In this document: positions 26,035 to 34,946 of the stretch, piece by piece
How positions within the stretch are numbered: position 1 is the stretch's first letter
Layout: the number at the start of each line of letters is the position of its first letter
Assembly (NCBI RefSeq): GCF_900465345.1
Contig: NZ_UEGO01000030.1
Location: 16,185-80,184 of the forward strand
Direction of reading: 5' to 3'
DNA: 64,000 nucleotides
Origin: Asaia bogorensis
GTDB taxonomy: Bacteria > Pseudomonadota > Alphaproteobacteria > Acetobacterales > Acetobacteraceae
Translations under genes and position numbers: made by a program
Notes under the pieces: model-generated
Databases searched by the model: none
The model's input: only the letters and a program-made list of their open reading frames with translations
What the model was told of the DNA's origin: nothing

Positions 26035-26981
26035 GACAACACCCGCCCGCAGATCAGTGCCGCGGCCAGAACCATGCCAAACGGGACATTCTGACGAAAC
26101 AGCATCAGGCACAGCGCCGGGTTGCGGATATCCAGACGAGCGATCTGGCTGACCAGCATGAGGCTGGACAGGAGCGCGAGAGGCCAGACACTCCAGTGCA
26201 GCCCAGCCAGTGCGATGGCCGCCGACAGGAGGAGGGCCGCCCCTGCGTAGCAGGATGCGATGAAAGGCCGCGCCTGCGTTGCCCAGAGACGCGAGGTTGA
26301 ACGCACTCCAATACGGGCATCGTCATCCATGTCCTGAAAGCCATAGATGGTGTCAAAGCCAAGCTGCCACAGGATCGTGCCGGCGTAGAGCAGGGCACAG
26401 ACCCAATCGACCCGCCCTGCGGCAGCGGCGTACCCCATGGGGGCGCCGAAACCAAAGGTGAACCCCATGACGAGCTGCGGCCACCACGTTACGCGTTTGG
26501 CTGCCGGGTAAAGCCCGACCAGAAGCAGGGCAAGCGGTGCGAGCGCCCAGCAGATTGCGGGAAGCTGGAATAGCACCAGGGCGCCGATAACAAGCAGGGC
26601 TGCCAGCAGCCAGAGGGCCTGAAGCACCGAGACAGCGCCGCTGGCAAGAGGGCGACCTGCGGTACGGGCAACCTGGGCGTCGATCTTGCGGTCCCAGATG
26701 TCATTGACGACACAACCGGCTGACCGCATGGCGAGGGAGCCAATGGCGAAAAGGGCGATCAGCACGGCACGGCGGGAGAATGTCGCGCCCTCGGCCAGCG
26801 CGATTCCCCAGATGCCGGGCAAAAGGAGGAGCCACGTGCCGACAGGGCGGTCGAGACGGGCCAGCAGCAGATAGGGCCGCCATGCGCGCGGCATACGGGC
26901 GATCCAGCCATGAGCGCGTATGTCAGTGTGGGGCACGGTCTCGCGCGTCATCGGGGTCTCCATGTCGTCATGAGGGTTCAT
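26031..26981 (-). CDS. ubiA: 4-hydroxybenzoate polyprenyltransferase
   Basis: 316 residues with about 8-9 membrane helices. Both Asp-rich prenyl-PP/Mg sites are visible: NDIWDRKIDAQVART near residue 93 and GFQDMDDDARIGVRST near 214. It attaches the polyprenyl tail to 4-hydroxybenzoate in ubiquinone synthesis; the polyprenyl diphosphate synthase is at 46.6 kb. The start may be one of several Met in the first 11 residues. It is divergent from rsmE. Confidence 0.95.
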   Translation of the reverse strand: MNPHDDMETPMTRETVPHTDIRAHGWIARMPRAWRPYLLLARLDRPVGTWLLLLPGIWGIALAEGATFSRRAVLIALFAIGSLAMRSAGCVVNDIWDRKIDAQVARTAGRPLASGAVSVLQALWLLAALLVIGALVLFQLPAICWALAPLALLLVGLYPAAKRVTWWPQLVMGFTFGFGAPMGYAAAAGRVDWVCALLYAGTILWQLGFDTIYGFQDMDDDARIGVRSTSRLWATQARPFIASCYAGAALLLSAAIALAGLHWSVWPLALLSSLMLVSQIARLDIRNPALCLMLFRQNVPFGMVLAAALICGRVLS

Positions 26982-27026
26982 TGCGTCTATGAACAGGGAA
27001 CGTCAATCACGCATCACGAGGCAGAC

Positions 27027-27749
27027 ATGCAGGACGCCCCCCGGCTCTATCTGGATCAGCTCCTTCCCGGCATGGGGGCGGGCACAGCAATCGCGCTCGA
27101 TCCGGGTCAGATGCGTTATCTCACCGCTGTGCTGCGGCTGAACGAAGGGGAAGCGCTGTGCGTATTCGGTAAAGGGGCGGGCGAATGGACAGCGCGTCTT
27201 GAGATCCAGCGCAAGGACCGGGGGCAGGCGGTTCTGACCATGCTCAGCCGCCCTGCGGTGGAGGTGCCGGGGCCGGTTCTGGTATTTGCCCCACTCAAGC
27301 GCGACGCCACCGATCTTGTGCTGCGCATGGGGACCGAGATGGGTGTCAAACGTTTCGCGCCTGTGATCACGGAACGCACCAATACGCACCGCATCAACGC
27401 CGAGAGGTTTCGCGCCATTGCGATCGAGGCCGCGGAACAATGCGAACGGCTTGATATTCCAGTCATCCAGCCGCTGCGGCCACTGGCGCAACTGCTTGAT
27501 GAATGGCCCCAGTCCTATCCGCTCTATGCAGCGCTGGAACGACAGCTAAGTCCGGGCGTTGAACCGGTGCCGTCGCATTATGGCCTGCTGATCGGGCCGG
27601 AGGGTGGATTCTCGGAGAGCGAGCGCCGCCTGCTGAATACGCATAGCGCGATCAGGCCGGTTTCGCTGGGAAATCTGATCCTCAGGGCAGATACGGCAGT
27701 GATTGCCGGGCTTGCCCAGTTGGCGTTTCGCGCATCACGGTCCATATAG
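27027..27749 (+). CDS. rsmE: 16S rRNA m3U1498 methyltransferase
   Basis: 240 residues from ATG 27027 (GAGG upstream); the longer frame to 26910 runs into the ubiA start region and lacks conservation. SPOUT-fold signatures LLIGPEGGFSESERRLL near 188 and SLGNLILRADTAVIAGLAQ near 215; N-terminal PUA-like domain with AVLRLNEGEALCVF. It methylates U1498 of 16S rRNA. Confidence 0.94.
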   Translation: MQDAPRLYLDQLLPGMGAGTAIALDPGQMRYLTAVLRLNEGEALCVFGKGAGEWTARLEIQRKDRGQAVLTMLSRPAVEVPGPVLVFAPLKRDATDLVLRMGTEMGVKRFAPVITERTNTHRINAERFRAIAIEAAEQCERLDIPVIQPLRPLAQLLDEWPQSYPLYAALERQLSPGVEPVPSHYGLLIGPEGGFSESERRLLNTHSAIRPVSLGNLILRADTAVIAGLAQLAFRASRSI

Positions 27750-27807
27750 GACGAAACTCGACAGTTTCTTTTTCCAGAAATCTCCCTTTGAGGCTCCAGT
27801 ACCGCCC

Positions 27808-29190
27808 ATGTCCAATCCCGGTGACCTGAATGACGCGCCCATCGAGAGCAAGGCGCAGCTCGTTGCACTTCTGGCGGATGGGGCCAAGCCACAGGAGTCA
27901 TGGCGCATCGGTACCGAGCACGAGAAATTCGGCTTTGTTCTGCCGGGCGATCATTCGGGCCGCGAAGCCTATTCGGCACCTGCCTACACGCCGAAGGGTA
28001 TCGAATCGCTCCTTGAGGCAGTCATGGCTGACGGGCGTGACTGGCAGGCCATTACCGATCATGACAAACTCATAGGGCTCAAGGGGCAGGGCGATCATAA
28101 GGGCGAATCTCTCTCGCTTGAGCCTGCAGGGCAGTTCGAACTGTCAGGACGTCCCGTCGCGACGCTGCACGAGACACGCGACGAGATGCAGGCGCATTTC
28201 GACGCGATCAGGGAGCCAGCCAAGGCGCTTGGTCTGGGCTTCGCGCCCCTGGGTTTTCAGCCGCTCTGGACCCGTGATGCCATGCCGATCATGCCCAAGA
28301 GCCGTTACGCGATCATGCGACGCTACATGCCGAAAGTCGGTACACTCGGGCTGGATATGATGACCCGCACCTGCACGGTTCAGGTCAATCTCGATTTCGG
28401 CTCCGAGGAGGACATGGCTCGCAAGATGCGCGTTTCCCTTGCGCTACAGCCGCTCGCAACAGCGCTCTTTGCGAATTCTCCCTTCTATGAGGGAAAGCTG
28501 AACGGTTTGTTGTCGAACCGCGCGCAGGTCTGGACCGATACTGATAACGCGCGTTCGGGCATGCCAGCCTGTTGTTTCGATGACCATTTCGGCTTCGAGC
28601 AGTATGTGGACTGGGTTCTTGATGTCCCCATGTATTTCATCATGCGCGATGGTGAGATACGCGATGTTGCAGGGGCGTCGTTCCGCGCCTGGCTGGAAGG
28701 TAAGGCGCAGTCAGCGCTTGCTGGTTTCACCCCGACGATGGGTGATTTCGAGGATCACCTGACAACGGTTTTCCCTGATGTACGCCTCAAGCAGTTTCTC
28801 GAAATGCGCGGTGCCGATGCGGGTAGCCCGGCAATGATGCTGGCTCAGTCGGCGCTCTGGGTGGGGCTGCTCTATGATCCGGCCACTCTGGTCGCAGCCG
28901 AGGCGCTGGTTCGTGAGCAGGATTGGTCGGACTATCGCGCCCTGCGTGCTGAGGTGCCGCACAAGGCGATGGGCGCGGATTTCCCCGGCGGCCTACGCGG
29001 GCTCGCCAAGCGCGTCATTGCGTTGGCTGAGCAGGGGCTGCGTGCGCGTGGTCTGGGTGAAGAAGTCTGTCTTGCCCCGCTCCAGATCATCGCTGATGGC
29101 GGGCCAACGCAGGCCGAGCATTGGGTGGAGCGTTTCAAGGGAGCCTGGCAGGGCGATGTCCGTCACGTTTTTGAAGAAGCAGCGATCTGA
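27808..29190 (+). CDS. gshA: Glutamate-cysteine ligase (plant/alphaproteobacterial type)
   Basis: 460 residues from ATG 27808. GTEHEKFGF near residue 32 is the Glu/ATP-site motif of the GCS2-like plant/alphaproteobacterial class; MTRTCTVQVNLDFGSEEDM and FMRDGE-like YFIMRDGEIRDVAG also conform. It makes gamma-glutamylcysteine, the first step to glutathione. It follows rsmE after 58 bases and precedes lolA after one base, consistent with an rsmE-gshA-lolA unit. Confidence 0.93.
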   Translation: MSNPGDLNDAPIESKAQLVALLADGAKPQESWRIGTEHEKFGFVLPGDHSGREAYSAPAYTPKGIESLLEAVMADGRDWQAITDHDKLIGLKGQGDHKGESLSLEPAGQFELSGRPVATLHETRDEMQAHFDAIREPAKALGLGFAPLGFQPLWTRDAMPIMPKSRYAIMRRYMPKVGTLGLDMMTRTCTVQVNLDFGSEEDMARKMRVSLALQPLATALFANSPFYEGKLNGLLSNRAQVWTDTDNARSGMPACCFDDHFGFEQYVDWVLDVPMYFIMRDGEIRDVAGASFRAWLEGKAQSALAGFTPTMGDFEDHLTTVFPDVRLKQFLEMRGADAGSPAMMLAQSALWVGLLYDPATLVAAEALVREQDWSDYRALRAEVPHKAMGADFPGGLRGLAKRVIALAEQGLRARGLGEEVCLAPLQIIADGGPTQAEHWVERFKGAWQGDVRHVFEEAAI

Positions 29191-29191
29191 A

Positions 29192-29854
29192 ATGAGCGCG
29201 AACAAGTCACGACCCTTTATCCGAACCGTGATTCTGACCGGCCTCCTGGGCGGCATCTCGGCCATTACTCCCGACACGGTGCTGGCCCAAGGCAATGCTG
29301 CAACGCCTCAGGCTGCGGTTCTCAAGCCCACCGATGCTGGCTGGATTGCCCGGGTGCAGGATGCGCTGAACGCCATCCATGCGATCAAGGCGCGGTTCCA
29401 GCAGATCGCGCCCGATGGCAGTCGCTCCACGGGACAGGCCTGGCTGGACCGGCCTGGGAAGATGCGTTTCGATTACGATAAGCCGAGCCCGCTGCTGCTC
29501 ATCGCCAATGACGGCAAGGTTGTCTATCAGGATCGGGAGCTCGGGCAGGTCACGACGCTACCTCTCGATCGGACACCGCTTGGTCTGTTGCTACGGCCCG
29601 ATCTGCGCTTGTCTGGCGATGTGACGGTGACGGCCTTCCAGCATGACCATGGGCTGGTGCAGGTCACCCTGGTTCGCACGGCGACACCATCAGAGGGTAG
29701 CCTGACACTTATCTTCAATGACTCCCCCCTGACGCTGAAATCATGGGTGGTCAAGGATGCGCAAGGACGCGAGACGCAGATCGACCTGTTCAACGTCGTT
29801 TCCAATCCCGGCAACCCGGCGACATTGTTCGCACTACCAAAAGAACAGGACTGA
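29192..29854 (+). CDS. lolA: Outer-membrane lipoprotein carrier LolA-like
   Basis: 220 residues from ATG 29192; a signal peptide ends near AQGNAA. The LolA fold is recognisable in LNAIHAIKARFQQIAPDG, GQAWLDRPGKMRFDYD and LLLIANDGKVVYQDRELGQ, then LPLDRTPLGLLL. It would shuttle lipoproteins across the periplasm, serving the several lipoproteins in this window. Confidence 0.9.
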   Translation: MSANKSRPFIRTVILTGLLGGISAITPDTVLAQGNAATPQAAVLKPTDAGWIARVQDALNAIHAIKARFQQIAPDGSRSTGQAWLDRPGKMRFDYDKPSPLLLIANDGKVVYQDRELGQVTTLPLDRTPLGLLLRPDLRLSGDVTVTAFQHDHGLVQVTLVRTATPSEGSLTLIFNDSPLTLKSWVVKDAQGRETQIDLFNVVSNPGNPATLFALPKEQD

Positions 29855-29981
29855 CGTGATCACCTTAGAGCGCGGGGATGCGTCGTCCTCCGCGCTTCGA
29901 AGGGCGACCCCACGCCGGTATGATGTCCGCACCGACGCAAGGCAGCCGCGACCTGCGGCCTTCCTCGCATTCGGTCACTGA
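29855..29981. other. Short intergenic region with hairpin
   Basis: Between convergent lolA and rsmI. AGCGCGG (29869-29875) can pair with CCGCGCT (29890-29896); no U-run follows, so it is at best a weak or Rho-assisted terminator. Confidence 0.4.
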
Positions 29982-30926
29982 TCAGCTTTTGCCAATCTCC
30001 AGCGCGCGGGCATAGACAACGCGCTTGGGCAAATTGACCGCCCCGGCGACCAGAGTCGCCGCATCTTTAACGGAATGGGTCTTGAGCGCCTCAATAAGGC
30101 GCGCGTCCAGAGCATGCGCGTTGTCATCCGCCTCGTCCCCTGGCGGTCCCACGAGGACGGTGATTTCTCCGCGGGGGGCCGTCTCGGTGAAATGCTCGCG
30201 GATCACAGCGAGTGAGCCTCGTCTTATTTCCTCGAATTTCTTGGTCAGTTCACGCGCCACGGCGGCTTCACGCTCGGGGCCGAAAACAGCGATCAGGTCA
30301 TCCAGCATGTCCAGCAGGCGGTGGGGCGCTTCATACCAGATGAGCGTTGCTGACAGGCCCGCCTGTTCTGCCGCACGCAGAACAGCAAACTGGGAGCGCC
30401 GGGCCGAGGAACGCGGACTCGCGAAGCCGCTGAACAGATAGGGGTGAGGCGGCAAGCCTGAAAGGGTGAGGGCGAGCGTCGCGGCATTGGCTCCGGGTAT
30501 GGCGCTGACAAGGACGCCAGCCGAGATTGCCGCACGTGCCAACCTGAAGCCGGGATCCGATACGAGCGGTGTTCCGGCATCGGAGACAAGGGCCAGTCGT
30601 GCACCGCCTGCGAGACGGGAGAGCAGGCCGGGGAGGCGGTCTTGCTCATTGTGGTCATGCAGAACTTGTGTCGGGGTGGAAACGTTATAGGCCTTCAACA
30701 GCCTGGCTGTTACCCGGGTATCCTCGCACAGGATGACATCCGCGGCCTTGAGTGTAGCGATTGCACGCGTACTCATGTCGCCCAGATTGCCGATTGGTGT
30801 AGCCACGAATGTCAGGCTGCCGGGTGGCAGGGTCGCGGAATTGCCGGAAGTGTCATAAGCATGCGGCGGACCATCATGGGTCGAGTCGTCAACAGGAGTA
30901 TGGGTGTAAGATGATAGGTCGGACAT
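29982..30926 (-). CDS. rsmI: 16S rRNA 2'-O-ribose C1402 methyltransferase
   Basis: 314 residues. Tetrapyrrole-methylase fold: LTFVATPIGNLGDMSTRA near residue 38, ILCEDTRVTARLL near 65, SDAGTPLVSDPGFRLA near 115, LIWYEAPHRL near 195. It methylates C1402 of 16S rRNA. A hydrophilic N-terminal extension of about 35 residues precedes the domain, so the true start may lie inside. Its ATG at 30926 overlaps the divergent lpoA-like gene's ATG at 30911; rsmI divergent from lpoA is also the E. coli order. Confidence 0.94.
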   Translation of the reverse strand: MSDLSSYTHTPVDDSTHDGPPHAYDTSGNSATLPPGSLTFVATPIGNLGDMSTRAIATLKAADVILCEDTRVTARLLKAYNVSTPTQVLHDHNEQDRLPGLLSRLAGGARLALVSDAGTPLVSDPGFRLARAAISAGVLVSAIPGANAATLALTLSGLPPHPYLFSGFASPRSSARRSQFAVLRAAEQAGLSATLIWYEAPHRLLDMLDDLIAVFGPEREAAVARELTKKFEEIRRGSLAVIREHFTETAPRGEITVLVGPPGDEADDNAHALDARLIEALKTHSVKDAATLVAGAVNLPKRVVYARALEIGKS

Positions 30927-32290
30927 TCGGTCCCCGTCAGCGCGTGGTTTCCTTCACATCGCTCAGGTCGGCCTCTGCATGCAAGCTGTCTGCTCTCGCA
31001 GGCGTCGCGGCACTTGCCCTCACTGCCTGCGGTGGTCCGGAGAGCCCGCCCCCCATTGCCAGTGTTGGACCCGGATCGGCTCAGGAAGCTTCCGGTCAGA
31101 AGAAAATCGCGATGTTGCTGCCCCTGAGCGGTCGTTTCGGCAAGCTCGGCCAGCAGATGGCCAACGCAGCCCATATCGCGGTACCGGACGGGCACGGTGT
31201 AACGCTTGATATCCGCGATACAGATGCCCCCGGCCAGACGGCCGAAACCGCAGCCCGTGCCGCGATTGCGCAGGGTGATCGCGTTATTCTCGGTCCTCTG
31301 ACAGCCCCTCAGACTGCGACAGTGGCCTCGATTATCTCCCCTGCAAATATCCCGGAATTTGCCTATACGAGTGATCAGGCACAGGCACGACCCGGCGTGT
31401 GGGTGATGGGTGTGACGGTCGAGCAGCAGGTCAATCGTCTCGTTGAAGCTGCGAGCGCCGAGGGGCGAAAGACCTTTGCTGCCTACCTTCCCGATTCGGC
31501 ACTGGGCCACGCACTGGCTGATGCCCTGGGCAAGGCCTGCATTGCCCATGGTCTGGCACAGCCAAATATCGCCTTCCATAACGGCACAAGCGAGTCGATC
31601 GCTTCCGGACTCAAGACACTGGCGGACTGGCAGGCGCGACAGGATCAGGCAACCCGACAGGCCGCCGCCGCGCAGCCTGCCGCATCTTCCGAGCCTGATG
31701 CCGTCAATCCTCTTGGTAATGAGTCCGCAACCGCTCCGGCGGTTGCCGTCACGAATCCCGGTGGCGCAAGCGCCGGTAATGCGGGGGCAACAGCCGAGAC
31801 AGCCAAGCCAACGCTGGCGCCGCCACCTTTTGACGCGCTGCTGCTGGGTGATACAGGGCTGCAACTTGCCAACGTCATTGACGGGCTCAAACAGGCAGCG
31901 ATCGACACACGTCAGACCCGCATCCTCGGGCCGGCGCTATGGAATGCTTTTGCTGCCAAGCTTGGTGCGCTGCGCGGTAGCTGGTTCGCCGCGCCAGATC
32001 CGTCTTTCCGAAATGATTTCGTTCAGCGCTATCGCGCACGTTACGGCTATGCCCCATCGGTGCTAGCCAATGTCGCCTACGACACGGCCACAATGGCAGC
32101 CGTACTCAGCCAGCGCCCTGACGGGTTTTCCGAAAGCTCGCTGCTGCGCCCTGACGGGTTTGCCGGAGCTGACGGCACTTTCGTTTTAAGGGGCGATGGC
32201 ACGGTGACACGCGGACTTGCCTTGTTTGAAATTCTGCCCGGTGGTGGGGTAAAGATGGCCTCGGCTGCACCGAGACGCCTGTCGCGCTGA
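30911..32290 (+). CDS. Penicillin-binding protein activator lipoprotein (LpoA/LppC family)
   Basis: 459 residues from ATG 30911 with AGGAG at 30895-30899. Lipobox LTAC (Cys near residue 38), then a periplasmic-binding-protein type 1 fold: KKIAMLLPLSGRFGKLGQQM near 70, LGPLTAPQTATVASI near 130, and IPEFAYTSDQAQARPGVW. A Gln/Ala/Pro-rich disordered insert lies at about 250-305. Family role: outer-membrane lipoprotein that activates PBP1A during peptidoglycan synthesis. In E. coli lpoA is followed by yraN; that gene is not present here. Confidence 0.88.
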   Translation: MIGRTFGPRQRVVSFTSLRSASACKLSALAGVAALALTACGGPESPPPIASVGPGSAQEASGQKKIAMLLPLSGRFGKLGQQMANAAHIAVPDGHGVTLDIRDTDAPGQTAETAARAAIAQGDRVILGPLTAPQTATVASIISPANIPEFAYTSDQAQARPGVWVMGVTVEQQVNRLVEAASAEGRKTFAAYLPDSALGHALADALGKACIAHGLAQPNIAFHNGTSESIASGLKTLADWQARQDQATRQAAAAQPAASSEPDAVNPLGNESATAPAVAVTNPGGASAGNAGATAETAKPTLAPPPFDALLLGDTGLQLANVIDGLKQAAIDTRQTRILGPALWNAFAAKLGALRGSWFAAPDPSFRNDFVQRYRARYGYAPSVLANVAYDTATMAAVLSQRPDGFSESSLLRPDGFAGADGTFVLRGDGTVTRGLALFEILPGGGVKMASAAPRRLSR

Positions 32291-32300
32291 GCGGTTTATG

Positions 32301-32451
32301 CTGGCCCTGCTCACCTGCGGGTGAGAGGGGCGGCCCTGCTGGTAGAGAACTCTGCCAGACGTCCTGTTCCTGAGGCCCCGGAGGCATTCCTCGCGTAGGA
32401 GAGATAACGGGGAACAGCTGTCGGGCGCTGTTTCCCTGCCTGCTCACCTGC
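32301..32451. other. Highly structured intergenic segment, possible small RNA or attenuator
   Basis: Three clean hairpins can be drawn in 150 bases: CTCACC/GGTGAG (32310-32325), CTGGTAGAG/CTCTGCCAG (32339-32358), and CTGTTCC/GGAACAG (about 32363-32417) enclosing TCCT/AGGA. The 13-mer CCTGCTCACCTGC occurs at both ends (32306-32318 and 32439-32451). No family recognised and no open frame supported. Confidence 0.35.
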
Positions 32452-32463
32452 TTGGTCGAGGTT

Positions 32464-32835
32464 TCAGGCGGCGGCGATGGATTTGAGAGGCAAAACCGGA
32501 CGGACCGTATTCAGAGCGAGCTCGAGGCTCGGATAGACGCCTAGCTCATGCTCGCGAATGTGGTCAATCAGGACCCAGCGAAGACCGCGTGGCTTGATCA
32601 TGTAGGCAGGGTCCGCATTCTCACGAACCCAGATCAGAATATGGGCGACAGCTTCGCTTCGTCCATCGAGAGATTCCGTCTCGATATCAGCGTCGCAAAG
32701 CCCCATCGCGAGGCCAGCCTCCAGCCATTGCGAGAGATACTCGCGATGACGAGGCAGCACATTGAAGCGCAGTGGAATCACATTGCTGAGAGGTGCTGGA
32801 GTTTCGTTCTTGGGAAACGGCAGCGTCTGGGCCAT
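32464..32835 (-). CDS. Conserved-looking hypothetical protein
   Basis: 123 residues from ATG 32835, chosen for AGGA about 8 bases upstream; upstream starts (ATG 32850, TTG 32880) are possible. Mixed alpha/beta composition with codon use like neighbouring genes; blocks include LRFNVLPRHREYLSQWLEAG, DGRSEAVAHILIWVRENADP and GLRWVLIDHIREHELG. No signal peptide, membrane segment or known motif. A 17-bp inverted repeat (32914-32930) lies upstream. I do not recognise the family. Confidence 0.7.
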   Translation of the reverse strand: MAQTLPFPKNETPAPLSNVIPLRFNVLPRHREYLSQWLEAGLAMGLCDADIETESLDGRSEAVAHILIWVRENADPAYMIKPRGLRWVLIDHIREHELGVYPSLELALNTVRPVLPLKSIAAA

Positions 32836-32913
32836 ACGTTGCGTCCTCATTTCTGGTGCAACACCGAGGCTAGACGGCAAAAGCGGACGGTCTCAACGTA
32901 AAATTGCATTTGT

Positions 32914-32930
32914 ATGACGTTTTCCGTCAT
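32914..32930. repeat. Inverted repeat upstream of hypothetical gene
   Basis: ATGACG (32914-32919) and CGTCAT (32925-32930) around a 5-base centre TTTTC. It lies about 80 bases before the likely start at 32835, a position suitable for an operator. It could equally be chance. Confidence 0.35.
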
Positions 32931-33017
32931 CGTGAGGGCAGGGTGTTGCACAAAAGCAATGCTTCGTTTCACCTATGTTCAGATAGGAAAAAAGAAACTT
33001 TCGGTCTCTCCCGACCG

Positions 33018-33944
33018 TTATTTACGCCATTTTCTTGTATACAATTCTTTTGGCCAGCGACGATGGAGCCATAGCCAGCTCCCGGGTCTCTCCGTGATCC
33101 AGCGTTCAAGCTGATCATTGAGCCTTTGGGTGAGACTGCCGATCTCGTCACTGCGACGCGCGGCGAGGTTAGGGTAAAGGACGGGACCAACCTCCAGGTG
33201 CAGTCTCGCCGGGCCAAGCCGGATGATTCGCCCCGTCACGATGGGGCAGTCATGCTTGACGGCAAAGGCCGCTGCCGCCGAGGCTGTCATGGCAGGGAGG
33301 TTGAAAAAGCGACATTCTATCCCGTCATTCATTTTCTGGTCACCGAGGATACCCAGATGATGCCCTTTCGCGAGATGGCGCAGGGCCGAACGCGCGCCCT
33401 TCGACCCTTTCGCAAACATGGGGACCTCAAGGCCCATTGCGCGCGATCGCAGACTGATGATGAGTCTGTTTACGAGCGGATTGCCTGCTGCACGGTAGAA
33501 CGACGCGAAAGGCAGACCGTGACGCGCGACAAGGGGGGGCAGCATCTCCCAGTTGCCAATATGACCTGAAAAGAAGATTACGGGTCGACCCGTCATCCGT
33601 ACGGTATTCAGCGCCTCGACATTGCTGATCGACCAGCCGGGACCGCAAGCCGTGTCCTTTTCAAGGCGAGACAAGTGAGGAAATTCGCCGAGCGTGCGCC
33701 CCAGATTATCCCAGACCTCCTTGATGATGGCGGCGCGTTCCCGTTGCGTGAGACGTGGTAGCGCGAGACTCAGATTGTCATCAGCAACGCGTGAGACAGG
33801 CAGGCGTGGCCCAACGGTCCGTGCGAGCCACCCTCCGAGATTGGAGGCGCTCGCCGCCGGCAGGCAGGAGAACCCGGCCAATGCCAGACGGGCCACAACG
33901 TATTCGACGCGGTGCAGGAGAGAGATCGCAGGAGTGTCGCTCAT
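33018..33944 (-). CDS. Lipid A biosynthesis acyltransferase (LpxL/HtrB-type)
   Basis: 308 residues. The acyltransferase motif is FSGHIGNWEMLPPL near residue 130 (His-x4-Glu), followed by GDQKMNDGIECRFF near 200. The family adds secondary acyl chains to Kdo-lipid A. It is the last of three linked - strand genes: waaA fusion, lpxK, then this one, separated by 9 bases from lpxK. Which acyl chain it adds cannot be said. Confidence 0.9.
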   Translation of the reverse strand: MSDTPAISLLHRVEYVVARLALAGFSCLPAASASNLGGWLARTVGPRLPVSRVADDNLSLALPRLTQRERAAIIKEVWDNLGRTLGEFPHLSRLEKDTACGPGWSISNVEALNTVRMTGRPVIFFSGHIGNWEMLPPLVARHGLPFASFYRAAGNPLVNRLIISLRSRAMGLEVPMFAKGSKGARSALRHLAKGHHLGILGDQKMNDGIECRFFNLPAMTASAAAAFAVKHDCPIVTGRIIRLGPARLHLEVGPVLYPNLAARRSDEIGSLTQRLNDQLERWITERPGSWLWLHRRWPKELYTRKWRK

Positions 33945-33953
33945 GGGGCGGCT

Positions 33954-34946
33954 CTACACAGTTGCGAATAGCTGGTCCAGCAGGCGTTCGGGCGCTTCGG
34001 GATCGGACCAGAGCAATTCGACGTCGATAACGGTCACATCGTCGCGCAACCAGTCTGGCAGCTTGACCCAGTCCTTGCGTGTCGTGACCAGAGCGGTCCT
34101 GGGTTGACGGGCCAGTACCGACAGGCGGCGGCAATCACGCTCGGTATAGGCGTGATGGTCATCAAAGGTGATGCTGCGCATTGCGGGCGCCCCGGCGTCG
34201 CGCAGCATGTCGAAGAATTTTGCGGGACGCCCGATACCAGCGAAGGCGATGACCTGCTTTCCCTGTAGCCGTCTTATGGCAGCCGACGGAATAAGGCGCG
34301 CCGACAGGACTGTGACTGCCGGCGGCACGATCGCGGCAAGGTCCGTGTCGTTGCGTCCTATGACGATGAGCGCATCGGCACGCATAAGTCCTTTTCCAGC
34401 CGGTTCGCGCAAGGGGCCAGCGGGGAGGGTCTGGCCATTGCCAAGCCCAATCGCGCCGTCGATGGTAATCAGGCGCATGGTCTGACGCAGGGTTGTGTTC
34501 TGCAGGCCGTCATCCATGATCAGGCACGTTGCACCGGCTTCCGTCGCGAGCCTGGCCGTTTCTGCGCGATTGCCTCCAATCCATACGGGAAAGTCCTGTG
34601 CCAGCATGAACGGTTCGTCACCTACATCCTGCGCTGTATGGACATCAGCCGCTACCCGCAGGGGGCCGGTTAACCGACCACCGTAACCACGACTGAGGAT
34701 GTGGGGCTGCTCCCCCCGGGCCAACAGCCTTGCTGCCAGATCGCGCACCAATATGGTCTTTCCGGTTCCCCCTACACTGAGATTACCGCAGCAGAGAACC
34801 GGAATACTTGCCGTTGCAGGGCGCGCGCGCATGGCTCTGACAAGACTGATCGTGTCGAAAAGAAGTGATGCTGGCCTGAGGGCGCGCGCCTGCCAGCTTC
34901 GGTTATGTCTGAGCCAGAAGGCTGGGGGTGAGAGTTTCAGGCGCAC
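33954..34946 (-). CDS. lpxK: Tetraacyldisaccharide 4'-kinase
   Basis: 330 residues. N-terminal membrane-associated segment then the P-loop GNLSVGGTGKTILVRDLAARL near residue 54 and LSRGYGGRL near 83; LIMDDGLQNTTLRQ near 145 and ALIVIGRNDTD also fit. It phosphorylates the lipid A precursor at the 4' position. It overlaps the upstream waaA fusion gene by 10 bases. Confidence 0.95.
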   Translation of the reverse strand: MRLKLSPPAFWLRHNRSWQARALRPASLLFDTISLVRAMRARPATASIPVLCCGNLSVGGTGKTILVRDLAARLLARGEQPHILSRGYGGRLTGPLRVAADVHTAQDVGDEPFMLAQDFPVWIGGNRAETARLATEAGATCLIMDDGLQNTTLRQTMRLITIDGAIGLGNGQTLPAGPLREPAGKGLMRADALIVIGRNDTDLAAIVPPAVTVLSARLIPSAAIRRLQGKQVIAFAGIGRPAKFFDMLRDAGAPAMRSITFDDHHAYTERDCRRLSVLARQPRTALVTTRKDWVKLPDWLRDDVTVIDVELLWSDPEAPERLLDQLFATV

